From Opitutus sp. GAS368 (GTDB lineage: Bacteria > Verrucomicrobiota > Verrucomicrobiia > Opitutales > Opitutaceae), in NCBI GenBank assembly GCA_945903465.1, contig CAMDOF010000002.1, positions 62,001-126,000 on the forward strand: a stretch of DNA of 64,000 nucleotides. Reading direction: 5' to 3'. The notes beneath the pieces are model-generated. The model made no database searches. It saw only the letters and a list, made by a program, of their open reading frames with translations, and had not been told where the DNA came from. Position 1 is the stretch's first letter. The number at the start of each line of letters is the position of its first letter. Shown piece after piece: positions 27,235-35,012 of the stretch. The position numbers and the translations under genes are program-made.

Positions 27235-30200
27235 CCCCAGCCATCTCCGCCCCAGCGCAAGCGCGCCTCGCTCTTTTTGCCCTAGCGGTGATCCTGCGCT
27301 TGGCCTAAGACGGCACGTCCGCCCCCCGCGGATAATATCCTCACCCGCCATAAAACGGCCGCGCGCGGGCACTAACCTCATCCGACGGCTCGCCGCCGTG
27401 CTCACGCTCCTCGCGGCGGGCCTGATCCACGCCGCGGAAACCTTTGAGTGCCGGTGGGCGGTCTCCCCGCCCGTGATCGACGGCAAGATCGATGAGCCGG
27501 TTTGGCAACAAGCTCAGGTCGTGACATCCTTTCACTCCGCCTGGCTACCCGCTAGTGGACGCCAGCCCCCGACGACCACGAAAGCGCGGCTCCTATGGGA
27601 TCGCGAGTATCTCTACTTCTCCGCGGAGATGGAGGACTCCGACGTGTTTGCGAATATCACGGAACACGACGGTGCTATCTGGACGTGCGACGTTTTTGAA
27701 CTGTTTTTCAAACCCGCCGCCGACAAACCCGGCTACTACGAGTTTGAAGTCAACGCAGCGAATGGGAAACTCGACATGTTTCTCCCTTCCCGTGGCTCCG
27801 GCGGCTATAGTCGGCACAAGTCAGATCGCATTTTTCACCTCGATTCAGCGGTGCAGGTGCGCGGCACGCTCAACCACGCCGCGGACACCGACAAAGGATG
27901 GACCGTGGAGGGCCGCATTCCGTGGCGGGATTTTTTATCGACGGGCGGTCGGCCGGCCCCCGGCGAAGTATGGCAGCACGCGCTTTGTCGCTATGATTAT
28001 TCGGCGGGGCTCAAAACCGCGGCGCTTTCCTCGAACGCGCCGCTGAGCGTACCAAACTTCCATCAGTATGAAGATTTTGTCCCGCTGCAGTTTATCGGGC
28101 CGCATGCTCAGCCGATGGCAGATCGCGCGACCTGGGAGGCGGCTCGTTTCGCGGGCTCGCCCGATGCGCCACTAACATTCCATACCGTGCCAGCGTTTCC
28201 AACGCTGAAGCCCAAGCTTCCCATCATGATCGCGGTTGAACCCGGGCACGACCGCTTCTTCCTCATCGAATGCAACGGCTACGCACCCCTGCGCACCGCA
28301 CGCGTCAGCCGTCTGGCCCAACCCACCAGCGAAATGAGCGCGCCTGAGGTGCTTCTGGAACTAAACGAGTCGGTCTATGACGTTTGCTTTCATCCGAAGT
28401 ATTCTGAGAACGGATACATTTACCTTGGAGCGAACGGTCGCTTCGGCCCCGGGCAGCACGACTTCAACAGCCGCGTGCTGCGCTACACCGTCGATCGCAC
28501 CTCCGGCACGATCGATCCAGCCTCGCGCCACCTCATCATCGAGTGGCAGTCCAATGGGCATAACGGCGCCGCGCTTACCTTCGGCCACGACGGGATGCTC
28601 TACGTCACCAGTGGCGATGGCACCAGCGATTCGGACGAGTGGGGCGCTGGACAAGACCTCACGCGCCTCCTCGCGAAGCTCCTGCGCATCGACGTCGATC
28701 ATCCCTCGAACGGAAACGCCTACGGGATCCCCGCGGACAATCCGTTCGTGCAGGCCGCAGGGGTCCGCCCGGAAACGTGGGCTTATGGTTTTCGTAATCC
28801 CTGGCGGATGACGTGCGATCGCCTGACCGGTGATATCTGGGTGGGCGAGAACGGCCAAGATTTATGGGAATACGCGCGGATCGCGCGACGAGGCGAAAAT
28901 TATGGCTGGCCGATTGTGGAGGGTAGCCATGAGTTTCATCAAAATCGCCCGCGCGGTCCGACGCCGATCACGAAACCGCTCATCGAGCATGCCCACACCG
29001 AGTTTCGTTCGCTGACGGGAGGCATCGTTTACCGCGGGGCGAAATTCGCTGATTTGGTGGGATGCTATATTTACGGCGATCACAGCACCGGCCAAATTTG
29101 GGCGGCAAAACAGCAAGACGGTAAACTCGTTCAAAAGGTCTGCCTCGCGGACACGACCCTCGCCATCACCGGGTTTTGCGAGACCCCGCAAGGAGACATT
29201 CTGGTCGTCGACTACTTGGGGAATGCGATCCACCGGATCGAGCGCGCGCCGCCAGCACGCACGGAGCGCGCGTTTCCCACCACGTTGAGCGCCACGGGGC
29301 TTTTTGCCGACACACGCGCACTGCGGCCCCACCCGGCGCTACTTCCCTACGAGGTGAATGTTCCGGCGTGGCACGACGGCGCGACCAGTGAGCGCTTGAT
29401 CGCTCTACCCGCGCGGGAACGTATGGATGTCACCGAGCAGGGCGGATGGAATCTACCCAATGGGGCCGCTGTGGTCCAAACCCTGAGCTTGGAGGGCAAG
29501 CGCATCGAAACCCGCGTGTTGCTCCGCCAGCAAAACGAGTGGGCCGGTTACAGCTATGCTTGGAACGAAACCCAGACGGACGCGACGCTCGTTCCGGCCC
29601 AAGGCGAGACGCGGTCACTCGCCGGCGGCCAGACGTGGCGCCTCCCCGGCCGACAGGAGTGCCTCCTCTGCCACAGCCGCGCCGCCAATTTTTTACTCGG
29701 GCTCAGCACAGTCCAGTTAAACCGCGGCCAGCAAATCACGGATTGGGAACGCGCCGGCGTTTTAAAAGCCAACCGCGCGCAGGTCGATGAGGCGGCTTGG
29801 CGGCGCGAATTTGCCGCTCAAAAAATGGACGAGCCGCAGCGGCAAGCCGCGCTGGCCCTCGTGACGCCTGCGGCGCAGCAACGCCCGCCTCCCGCCGATA
29901 GCGCTTTGTTAGCGCAGGGAGTGGAAACCCTGCCACGCCTCGTCAATCCACAAGACCCCACCGCGACGCTACCGGCCCGCGCCCGCGCCTACCTCCATGC
30001 CAATTGCGCCCACTGCCATGCACGGAACGCCGGCGGAAACTCACTCATGCAGCTGGCGATTAACGTGGCCGAAAAGAATATGGATATTGTCAACGCCACA
30101 CCCCTGCACGCCACGTTTGGCTTGGCGGACGCGAAGCTCCTCGCGCCGGGACGCCCTGCTCAGTCCCTCATCGTCCATCGCACCGTCCTCCGCGGCCCAG

Positions 30201-30316
30201 GGCAAATGCCACCCGTGGGAACCATGCGGCCCGACGGCGCGGGCGTCACGCTACTCGCCCAATGGATTGCAAGCCTGCCCACGACCTCGCCGCCCCCTGA
30301 ATCCGCAAACCCATGA
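27227..30316 (+). CDS. CBM9-like / GSDH-type sugar dehydrogenase / cytochrome c fusion (about 1029 aa)
   Basis: Three modules are joined. A family-9-like carbohydrate-binding domain (about residues 65-290: PPVIDGKIDEPVWQQAQVV, LYFSAEMEDSDV) is first. A glucose/sorbosone dehydrogenase propeller (about 380-690: DVCFHPKYSENGYIYLG, HNGAALTFGHDGMLYVTSGD, GFRNPWRMTCD, GENYGWPIVEG) that would use PQQ is second. Last is a C-terminal segment with two CxxCH sites (C812LLCH and C927AHCH), as in SO2930-like cytochromes. It would oxidise a bound sugar in the periplasm and pass electrons to heme. The start is unclear: the only in-frame ATG is 27227, overlapping the MFS gene and leaving 60 odd residues. The signal peptide really seems to begin at 27348, where the codon is ATA. 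Confidence 0.82.
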   Translation: MYDPSHLRPSASAPRSFCPSGDPALGLRRHVRPPRIISSPAIKRPRAGTNLIRRLAAVLTLLAAGLIHAAETFECRWAVSPPVIDGKIDEPVWQQAQVVTSFHSAWLPASGRQPPTTTKARLLWDREYLYFSAEMEDSDVFANITEHDGAIWTCDVFELFFKPAADKPGYYEFEVNAANGKLDMFLPSRGSGGYSRHKSDRIFHLDSAVQVRGTLNHAADTDKGWTVEGRIPWRDFLSTGGRPAPGEVWQHALCRYDYSAGLKTAALSSNAPLSVPNFHQYEDFVPLQFIGPHAQPMADRATWEAARFAGSPDAPLTFHTVPAFPTLKPKLPIMIAVEPGHDRFFLIECNGYAPLRTARVSRLAQPTSEMSAPEVLLELNESVYDVCFHPKYSENGYIYLGANGRFGPGQHDFNSRVLRYTVDRTSGTIDPASRHLIIEWQSNGHNGAALTFGHDGMLYVTSGDGTSDSDEWGAGQDLTRLLAKLLRIDVDHPSNGNAYGIPADNPFVQAAGVRPETWAYGFRNPWRMTCDRLTGDIWVGENGQDLWEYARIARRGENYGWPIVEGSHEFHQNRPRGPTPITKPLIEHAHTEFRSLTGGIVYRGAKFADLVGCYIYGDHSTGQIWAAKQQDGKLVQKVCLADTTLAITGFCETPQGDILVVDYLGNAIHRIERAPPARTERAFPTTLSATGLFADTRALRPHPALLPYEVNVPAWHDGATSERLIALPARERMDVTEQGGWNLPNGAAVVQTLSLEGKRIETRVLLRQQNEWAGYSYAWNETQTDATLVPAQGETRSLAGGQTWRLPGRQECLLCHSRAANFLLGLSTVQLNRGQQITDWERAGVLKANRAQVDEAAWRREFAAQKMDEPQRQAALALVTPAAQQRPPPADSALLAQGVETLPRLVNPQDPTATLPARARAYLHANCAHCHARNAGGNSLMQLAINVAEKNMDIVNATPLHATFGLADAKLLAPGRPAQSLIVHRTVLRGPGQMPPVGTMRPDGAGVTLLAQWIASLPTTSPPPESANP

Positions 30317-31224
30317 AACTATTCTCGCCCAGCTTGACCCTGTTCACGCTTCTCCTCCTCGGCTCCGGCGCGGCCGCCGCCGAGACCACGGCACTCTTTA
30401 CGGCCACTCCGCTGACCGCCATCGGTAGTTTCACCAAAGGCGTCGAGGGCCCCGCCTGCGATGCCCAAGGCCAGATCTATGCCGTTAATTTTGGAGAGCA
30501 GCGGACCATCGGACGCGTCAGCCCGGCCGGAAACGCGGAATTATTTCTGACACTTCCTGAAGGGAGCGTCGGCAACGGGATTAGATTTGGCCGAGCCGGC
30601 ATAATGTACGTCGCCGACTATACCGGGCATAATATCCTGCGGATCGAACCCGCCACCAAAGCCATCACGGTGCACGCCCACGGGTCCGCGATGAACCAAC
30701 CCAACGATCTTGCCATCACGCCCGACGATACCATCTACGCCAGTGACCCAAACTGGAAAAAACAGACCGGTCAAATCTGGCGCATAACCACCGACGGCAA
30801 AGTGTCCCGCGCCGCAGGCGAACTCGGGACCACCAACGGCATCGAGGTGAGCCCCGACGGAAAAACGCTCTACGTAAATGAAAGCGTCCAACGCAACGTC
30901 TGGGCCTTCACGATCGCGCCGAGTGGCGATCTTACAAAAAAACGTCTGATCAAACAATTTCCCGATCACGGTTTCGACGGGATGCGTGGCGACGTCGACG
31001 GCAACCTCTACATCACTCGGCACGGCAAAGGCACCGTCGTGAAAATGACGCCAACGGGAGAAATTCTTCAGGAGATTGCCGTGCTCGGTACGAGTCCCAC
31101 GAATATTTGCTTTGGCGGGCCGGATGGCCGCACCGCCTACGTTACGGAGGCGGAGCAGCGCCGCATCGTGCAGTTTCGGGTCGATCGACCCGGCTGGGAA
31201 TGGCGGCGCCAACAGAAGCCATGA
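30313..31224 (+). CDS. secreted SMP-30/gluconolactonase-like propeller protein (303 aa)
   Basis: A signal peptide (MKLFSPSLTLFTLLLLGSGAAAAE) is followed by a six-bladed propeller of the SMP-30/gluconolactonase type: EGPACDAQGQIYAVNF with a candidate metal-binding Glu, NQPNDLAITPDDTIYASD, TTNGIEVSPDGKTLYVNES and DGMRGDVDGNLYITRHG. These enzymes open sugar lactones with a divalent metal. The ATG overlaps the stop of the dehydrogenase fusion (ATGA), so the two proteins are probably made together. The pairing of a sugar dehydrogenase and a lactonase is biochemically coherent. Confidence 0.85.
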   Translation: MKLFSPSLTLFTLLLLGSGAAAAETTALFTATPLTAIGSFTKGVEGPACDAQGQIYAVNFGEQRTIGRVSPAGNAELFLTLPEGSVGNGIRFGRAGIMYVADYTGHNILRIEPATKAITVHAHGSAMNQPNDLAITPDDTIYASDPNWKKQTGQIWRITTDGKVSRAAGELGTTNGIEVSPDGKTLYVNESVQRNVWAFTIAPSGDLTKKRLIKQFPDHGFDGMRGDVDGNLYITRHGKGTVVKMTPTGEILQEIAVLGTSPTNICFGGPDGRTAYVTEAEQRRIVQFRVDRPGWEWRRQQKP

Positions 31225-31279
31225 CCCGGTGAAGAAATCTCGATTTAAACCGCAGCCCCTCCAACCACCCTTTTTTTAA

Positions 31280-32143
31280 ATGATCACTCCGGTCGACGAC
31301 GCCGCTCGAAGAACCTTCTGGGCCGAGCAGATGCAACAAGGCTACGAGCTTATTGAGCGGGTTCTCCCGTTCCCCGTGAGCGAATGCGGCGAAGGATTTT
31401 CCTCACTCCGCGACGCCGCGACCTCGACCGGCGTGGAGATGCTTTTCTCCAGCACCAAGATTGCCGGTGATCTTGAGCGCGTATTTTTTATGCGCGAAAG
31501 CCTCGTCCGGCACGTGACGACGATCGGTCGCGAGATGAACGCGCGCGGGTGGATCCTCAAAATTGAGGATGGTTATCGTTCGCTGGAAATGCAGGGGCAA
31601 CTGGTGCGTAGACCTGAACTCTTCGATGCCATTCTGCGCAAATGCATCTGGGAATGTGGCGGCGCGATTCCGCCAGCCGAACTGATGTTCCGCCGCGCAC
31701 TCGTGCTGATCGCGAATATCCCTAAAATAGGCACCCACATGTCAGGATCGGCCATCGACATCTCCGTATTTCGGCGGGAGGACGGGTCGGAGGTCTGGCG
31801 CGGCAACCCCTATTTGGAAATGAGCGAACACACGCCGATGCGCTCGCCGTTTGTCGACGCGGACGCGCGGCGCCACCGGCTCGAAATCAGCGCCATGATG
31901 GAGGCGCATGGGTTTATCCATTTCCCGTTTGAATTCTGGCACTTCAACCAAGGCGACGCACTGGGACACGCTCTGCGCAACCAGCCGGGCCCGGCCCGCT
32001 TCGGGCCAGTCCACTGGAATCCCCAGACAAATCGCGTGACGCCGTGTGACGATCCGTTGCGCCCGTTGAATCCGCTCGACGTAGTCGAGAAGGAAATAGC
32101 GGCGGCGCTTCTCCGACGAGATCAGGCGAACTCCGTCACGTAA
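31280..32143 (+). CDS. VanX-type D-Ala-D-Ala dipeptidase, M15D (287 aa)
   Basis: The zinc-peptidase signature is complete: substrate-binding Arg100 in EDGYRSLEMQ, metal ligands His153 and Asp160 in THMSGSAID, and E218-F-W-H221. No signal peptide is seen, so it is probably cytoplasmic. The family hydrolyses D-Ala-D-Ala, for peptidoglycan recycling or, in VanX, glycopeptide resistance. No vanH/vanA/vanS/vanR genes are nearby, so resistance is unlikely. It ends the forward cluster that begins with the TonB receptor, 55 bases after the lactonase. It follows ...CCCTTTTTTTAA-ATG with no Shine-Dalgarno. Confidence 0.85.
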   Translation: MITPVDDAARRTFWAEQMQQGYELIERVLPFPVSECGEGFSSLRDAATSTGVEMLFSSTKIAGDLERVFFMRESLVRHVTTIGREMNARGWILKIEDGYRSLEMQGQLVRRPELFDAILRKCIWECGGAIPPAELMFRRALVLIANIPKIGTHMSGSAIDISVFRREDGSEVWRGNPYLEMSEHTPMRSPFVDADARRHRLEISAMMEAHGFIHFPFEFWHFNQGDALGHALRNQPGPARFGPVHWNPQTNRVTPCDDPLRPLNPLDVVEKEIAAALLRRDQANSVT

Positions 32144-32437
32144 ACCTCCGCCGACTCCACCGCTCGGCCGCTGCCACCCCCAATCCGCATCGCCTGCACA
32201 CCACGGATCGCCACCCGCTCGGGGCCTCCGACTACCGGAAACCTCGCCGTGGCCCGAGCGGACGACTTTGGGGCATCGCGGCGGCCATTGATTATGCATT
32301 CATGACGACCATCCACTTTCAATTTATGCGCACCCACCTCGGCGACTGTCTCCGCGCAGCCAGCGGGGTTGTCTTCGCGGCGCGGGCCCAGCGCCGCTCC
32401 GTTGATTGCGTAAAACGCGCACCTGCCAAGCGATGGC
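32122..32437 (-). pseudogene. possible C-terminal remnant of a reverse-strand gene
   Basis: Reverse-strand codons are open from about 32437 to a TGA at 32122-32124, with protein-like composition (CAFYAINGAALGPRRED, then RVAIRGVQAMRIGGGSG, then VESAEVYVTEFA). I recognise no family and see no start codon. The end overlaps the dipeptidase stop. It could be a decayed secreted protein or simply an antisense frame. Confidence 0.2.
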
Positions 32438-32505
32438 CCGATTGCGCCCCGAAGTCCTCAGAAGTTGCGGCCAAGGCGAACCCAGCCATCACTCCGATCA
32501 GACCG

Positions 32506-34647
32506 ATGACGAGTGCGCGATCCCTTGCGGGTGTGGCCGCGGCGCTGCTCGGAGGTTGCCTCGGGGCCGCCGCGGCAGAATCGTCCGCATCAGGCCGTAG
32601 TTGGCCCGTTTACGGCGGCGATGCGGCGGGCACAAAGTATTCCCCACTCGACGCGATCAACCGGGCCTCTGTTTCCCGACTCAAACCCGCGTGGGTGTAT
32701 CGTTGCGACGACATGAGGGCACACCCCGCCTCCACGATCGAGTGCAATCCCATCGTCGTCGACGGTGTGATGTATATCACCACGCCCGGCTTGAAGGTGA
32801 TCGCGCTTGACGCCGCCACGGGAAACGAGCGCTGGAAATTTGATCCGTGGAGCGGCCAGCCGGGTTCGGGCGTCAATCGCGGCGTGACGTATTGGTCCGA
32901 CGGGCTCCACCGGCGGATCTTCTTCGCCGCGGGCACCTTTCTTTTCGCTCTCGATGCCACGACTGGACAACCAGCCAAGGATTTTGGCGCCGAGGGGAAA
33001 GTCGATCTGCGCACGGGGCTCGACCGCGACACCCATTCGCTTTGGGTGTCCGCGACCTCGCCGGGCATCATCTACAAAGACCTGCTGATTCTCGGATCCA
33101 GCGTCAGTGAAGGACCGAAGAGCGCGCCGGGACACATCCGGGCGTTTGACGTCCGCACAGGCAAAAGGCGATGGATTTTTCACACGATTCCTCAGCCAGG
33201 CGAGTTCGGCTACGAGAGCTGGCCCCCGGATGCGTGGAAGACGGTCGGAGGTACGAATTGTTGGGGCGGCATGACGCTGGATGGGGAGCGCGGACTGGTC
33301 TTTTGCGGGACCGGATCGCCGAACAACGACCACTGGGGCGGCAATCGCATCGGGCAAAACCTGTTTGCCAATTGCGTGCTTGCGCTGCGGGCCGACACCG
33401 GCGAACGCGTCTGGCATTTCCAAACCGTGCACCATGACCTGTGGGACTATGACATCCCGTGTCCGCCAAATCTGGTGACGGTGGAGCATCAAGGCCGGCG
33501 GGTGGAGGCCGTGGCGCAAGTGACCAAAGTGGGCCATCTCTTCCTGCTGAATCGCGATACGGGCGAGCCGCTGTTTCCGGTGGAGGAGCGGCCCGTGCCG
33601 AAATCGGAAATTCCCGGCGAGCAGAGTTGGCCGACGCAACCGTTTCCCGTCGCGCCGCCACCGTTCGCGCAACAGCGCCTCACTGCCGCCGAGGTCACCG
33701 ATCTGAATCCGCGGGCGCGGGAGACGGTTCTGGAGCAGCTCGGTCGGATGCGCGCGGGCGATGTGTTCCTGCCACCCGGCTTCAAGCCGTCGGTGGCGCT
33801 GCCGCAATTTAACGGCGGCGGCGAGTGGGGCGGCGCGTCATTCGATCCGAAGTCGCGCACGCTCTACGTGAATTCCAGCAGCGAGGCCGAGTGGATCGCG
33901 ATGGTCGCGGCCAAGCCACCCGGAGACACCACCGTGGCTGCATTGGGGAAACTGATTTTTGGCGCGGTGTGCTCGTCGTGTCACGGATCGGAGCGGTCGG
34001 GCAACGTCAACGCGCCGGCTCTGGCCTCGCTCACGACTGTGAAGGAGCGGCTGACGCCGGCCCAGGTCTTGGCGCTCCTCGATTCAGGCCGCGGCCAGAT
34101 GCCGAGTTTCGCCGCGCTCTCCTCGATCGAGAAGCGCGCGTTGGTCGCAACGCTTTTTGGGGAAGGCGGGGAGAAGACGATTGCGGCGGCGGAGTTGAAG
34201 CAGAGTTGGGCGGGGGACATTCCCTTCGTGGCGACCGGCCACCGGGAGTTTCGCGATCCCGAGGGTTTCCCCGCCAACCGGCGTCCGTGGGGCACCTTAA
34301 CGGCGATCGATCTGGATCGCGGTGTATTCAAGTGGCAGATACCGCTCGGCACCTATCCGGAGCTGGAGAAACGTGGCGAGCCTCCGACGGGCACCTTTAA
34401 TATGGGCGGATCGTTGGTGACGGCCGGCGGCCTAATCTTTATCGGGGCCTCGATGGACGAGCGATTTCACGCCTACGATCAGGAGACTGGCCGGCTGCTC
34501 TGGGAGTTTCAGCTGGACGCGGGTGGCTATGCCACACCGGCAACCTACGAGATCGACGGCCGGCAGTTCATCGTCATTGCCGCGGGCGGTGGCGGCAAAC
34601 CCGAGACCAAACCGGGCAACGCGTATTATTGCTTTGCCTTACCCTAA
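32506..34647 (+). CDS. secreted PQQ-dependent quinoprotein dehydrogenase with inserted cytochrome c (713 aa)
   Basis: The eight-bladed quinoprotein alcohol/glucose dehydrogenase propeller is recognisable from SWPVYGGDAAGTKYSPLDAIN, DAATGNERWKFDP, GMTLDGERGLVFCGTGSPN, VWHFQTVHHDLWDYDIPCPP and GRLLWEFQLDAGGYATPATYE. A cytochrome c domain (C489-S-S-C-H, about residues 475-560) is inserted before the last blades, as in several Acidobacteria/Verrucomicrobia quinoproteins. I chose the ATG at 32506 because it directly precedes a signal peptide (MTSARSLAGVAAALLGGC to AAA/E); the earlier ATG at 32302 gives 68 meaningless residues. It would oxidise alcohols or sugars in the periplasm with PQQ. It is the third redox enzyme of this kind in the window. 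Confidence 0.88.
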   Translation: MTSARSLAGVAAALLGGCLGAAAAESSASGRSWPVYGGDAAGTKYSPLDAINRASVSRLKPAWVYRCDDMRAHPASTIECNPIVVDGVMYITTPGLKVIALDAATGNERWKFDPWSGQPGSGVNRGVTYWSDGLHRRIFFAAGTFLFALDATTGQPAKDFGAEGKVDLRTGLDRDTHSLWVSATSPGIIYKDLLILGSSVSEGPKSAPGHIRAFDVRTGKRRWIFHTIPQPGEFGYESWPPDAWKTVGGTNCWGGMTLDGERGLVFCGTGSPNNDHWGGNRIGQNLFANCVLALRADTGERVWHFQTVHHDLWDYDIPCPPNLVTVEHQGRRVEAVAQVTKVGHLFLLNRDTGEPLFPVEERPVPKSEIPGEQSWPTQPFPVAPPPFAQQRLTAAEVTDLNPRARETVLEQLGRMRAGDVFLPPGFKPSVALPQFNGGGEWGGASFDPKSRTLYVNSSSEAEWIAMVAAKPPGDTTVAALGKLIFGAVCSSCHGSERSGNVNAPALASLTTVKERLTPAQVLALLDSGRGQMPSFAALSSIEKRALVATLFGEGGEKTIAAAELKQSWAGDIPFVATGHREFRDPEGFPANRRPWGTLTAIDLDRGVFKWQIPLGTYPELEKRGEPPTGTFNMGGSLVTAGGLIFIGASMDERFHAYDQETGRLLWEFQLDAGGYATPATYEIDGRQFIVIAAGGGGKPETKPGNAYYCFALP

Positions 34648-34787
34648 CCAAAGGCGGGGGACGCCTCGGAGTGGCCAGGCGATCACCTTCGCTCTTTCCA
34701 GCCGTTTTTCGCCTGATTCTACCTCTCCCCAATCAATTTCCAAACAGGGTTCTTTCCGCTGTTCTGACGACCTCCCGACCACCGCTC

Positions 34788-34868
34788 ACCAACCGACGTG
34801 GCTTCCTGATGCGGACCGCCCGCCTTGCCAGCGCCACCATGGCCCGCTTACGCCCTTCTTCGCTTTAG
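34788..34868 (+). pseudogene. relic of a Tat signal-peptide start
   Basis: The frame reads NRRGFLMRTARLASATMARL and then stops at a TAG that is part of the motif at 34864. The DNA aligns closely with the start of the sialidase-like gene at 38174 (SRRRFLVRTAQLTAATVAAP). It therefore looks like the 5' end of a lost Tat-exported paralog, cut off next to the receptor promoter. Confidence 0.45.
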
Positions 34869-34893
34869 CCTGAGCGTAAGCCGCTTTACTAAA
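34864..34893. promoter_or_regulatory. conserved 30-bp motif, copy 2
   Basis: This is TTTAG-N20-CTAAA with central AGCGTAA, the same spacing as the copy at 19477-19506. It ends 119 bases before the receptor start at 35013 (106 bases in copy 1). Downstream lie two inverted repeats, GAGAGCG/CGCTCTC (34913-34919 and 34937-34943) and TCGGATGA/TCATCCGA (34945-34952 and 34974-34981), which could form leader hairpins. Confidence 0.55.
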
Positions 34894-35012
34894 ATTTCCG
34901 CGAAATAATCGTGAGAGCGCGGGGAGACCTTCGCTACGCTCTCGTCGGATGAAGCCTGAGAACGGCCCGAACCTCATCCGATCCTCACCAACCTGCAAAC
35001 CCTGCCAATACC

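Noticed and set aside
31280-32143. Vancomycin resistance (vanX) cassette
   Set aside because: Only the dipeptidase is present; there are no vanH, vanA-type ligase or vanRS genes, and it sits in a catabolic cluster. A recycling role is more likely.
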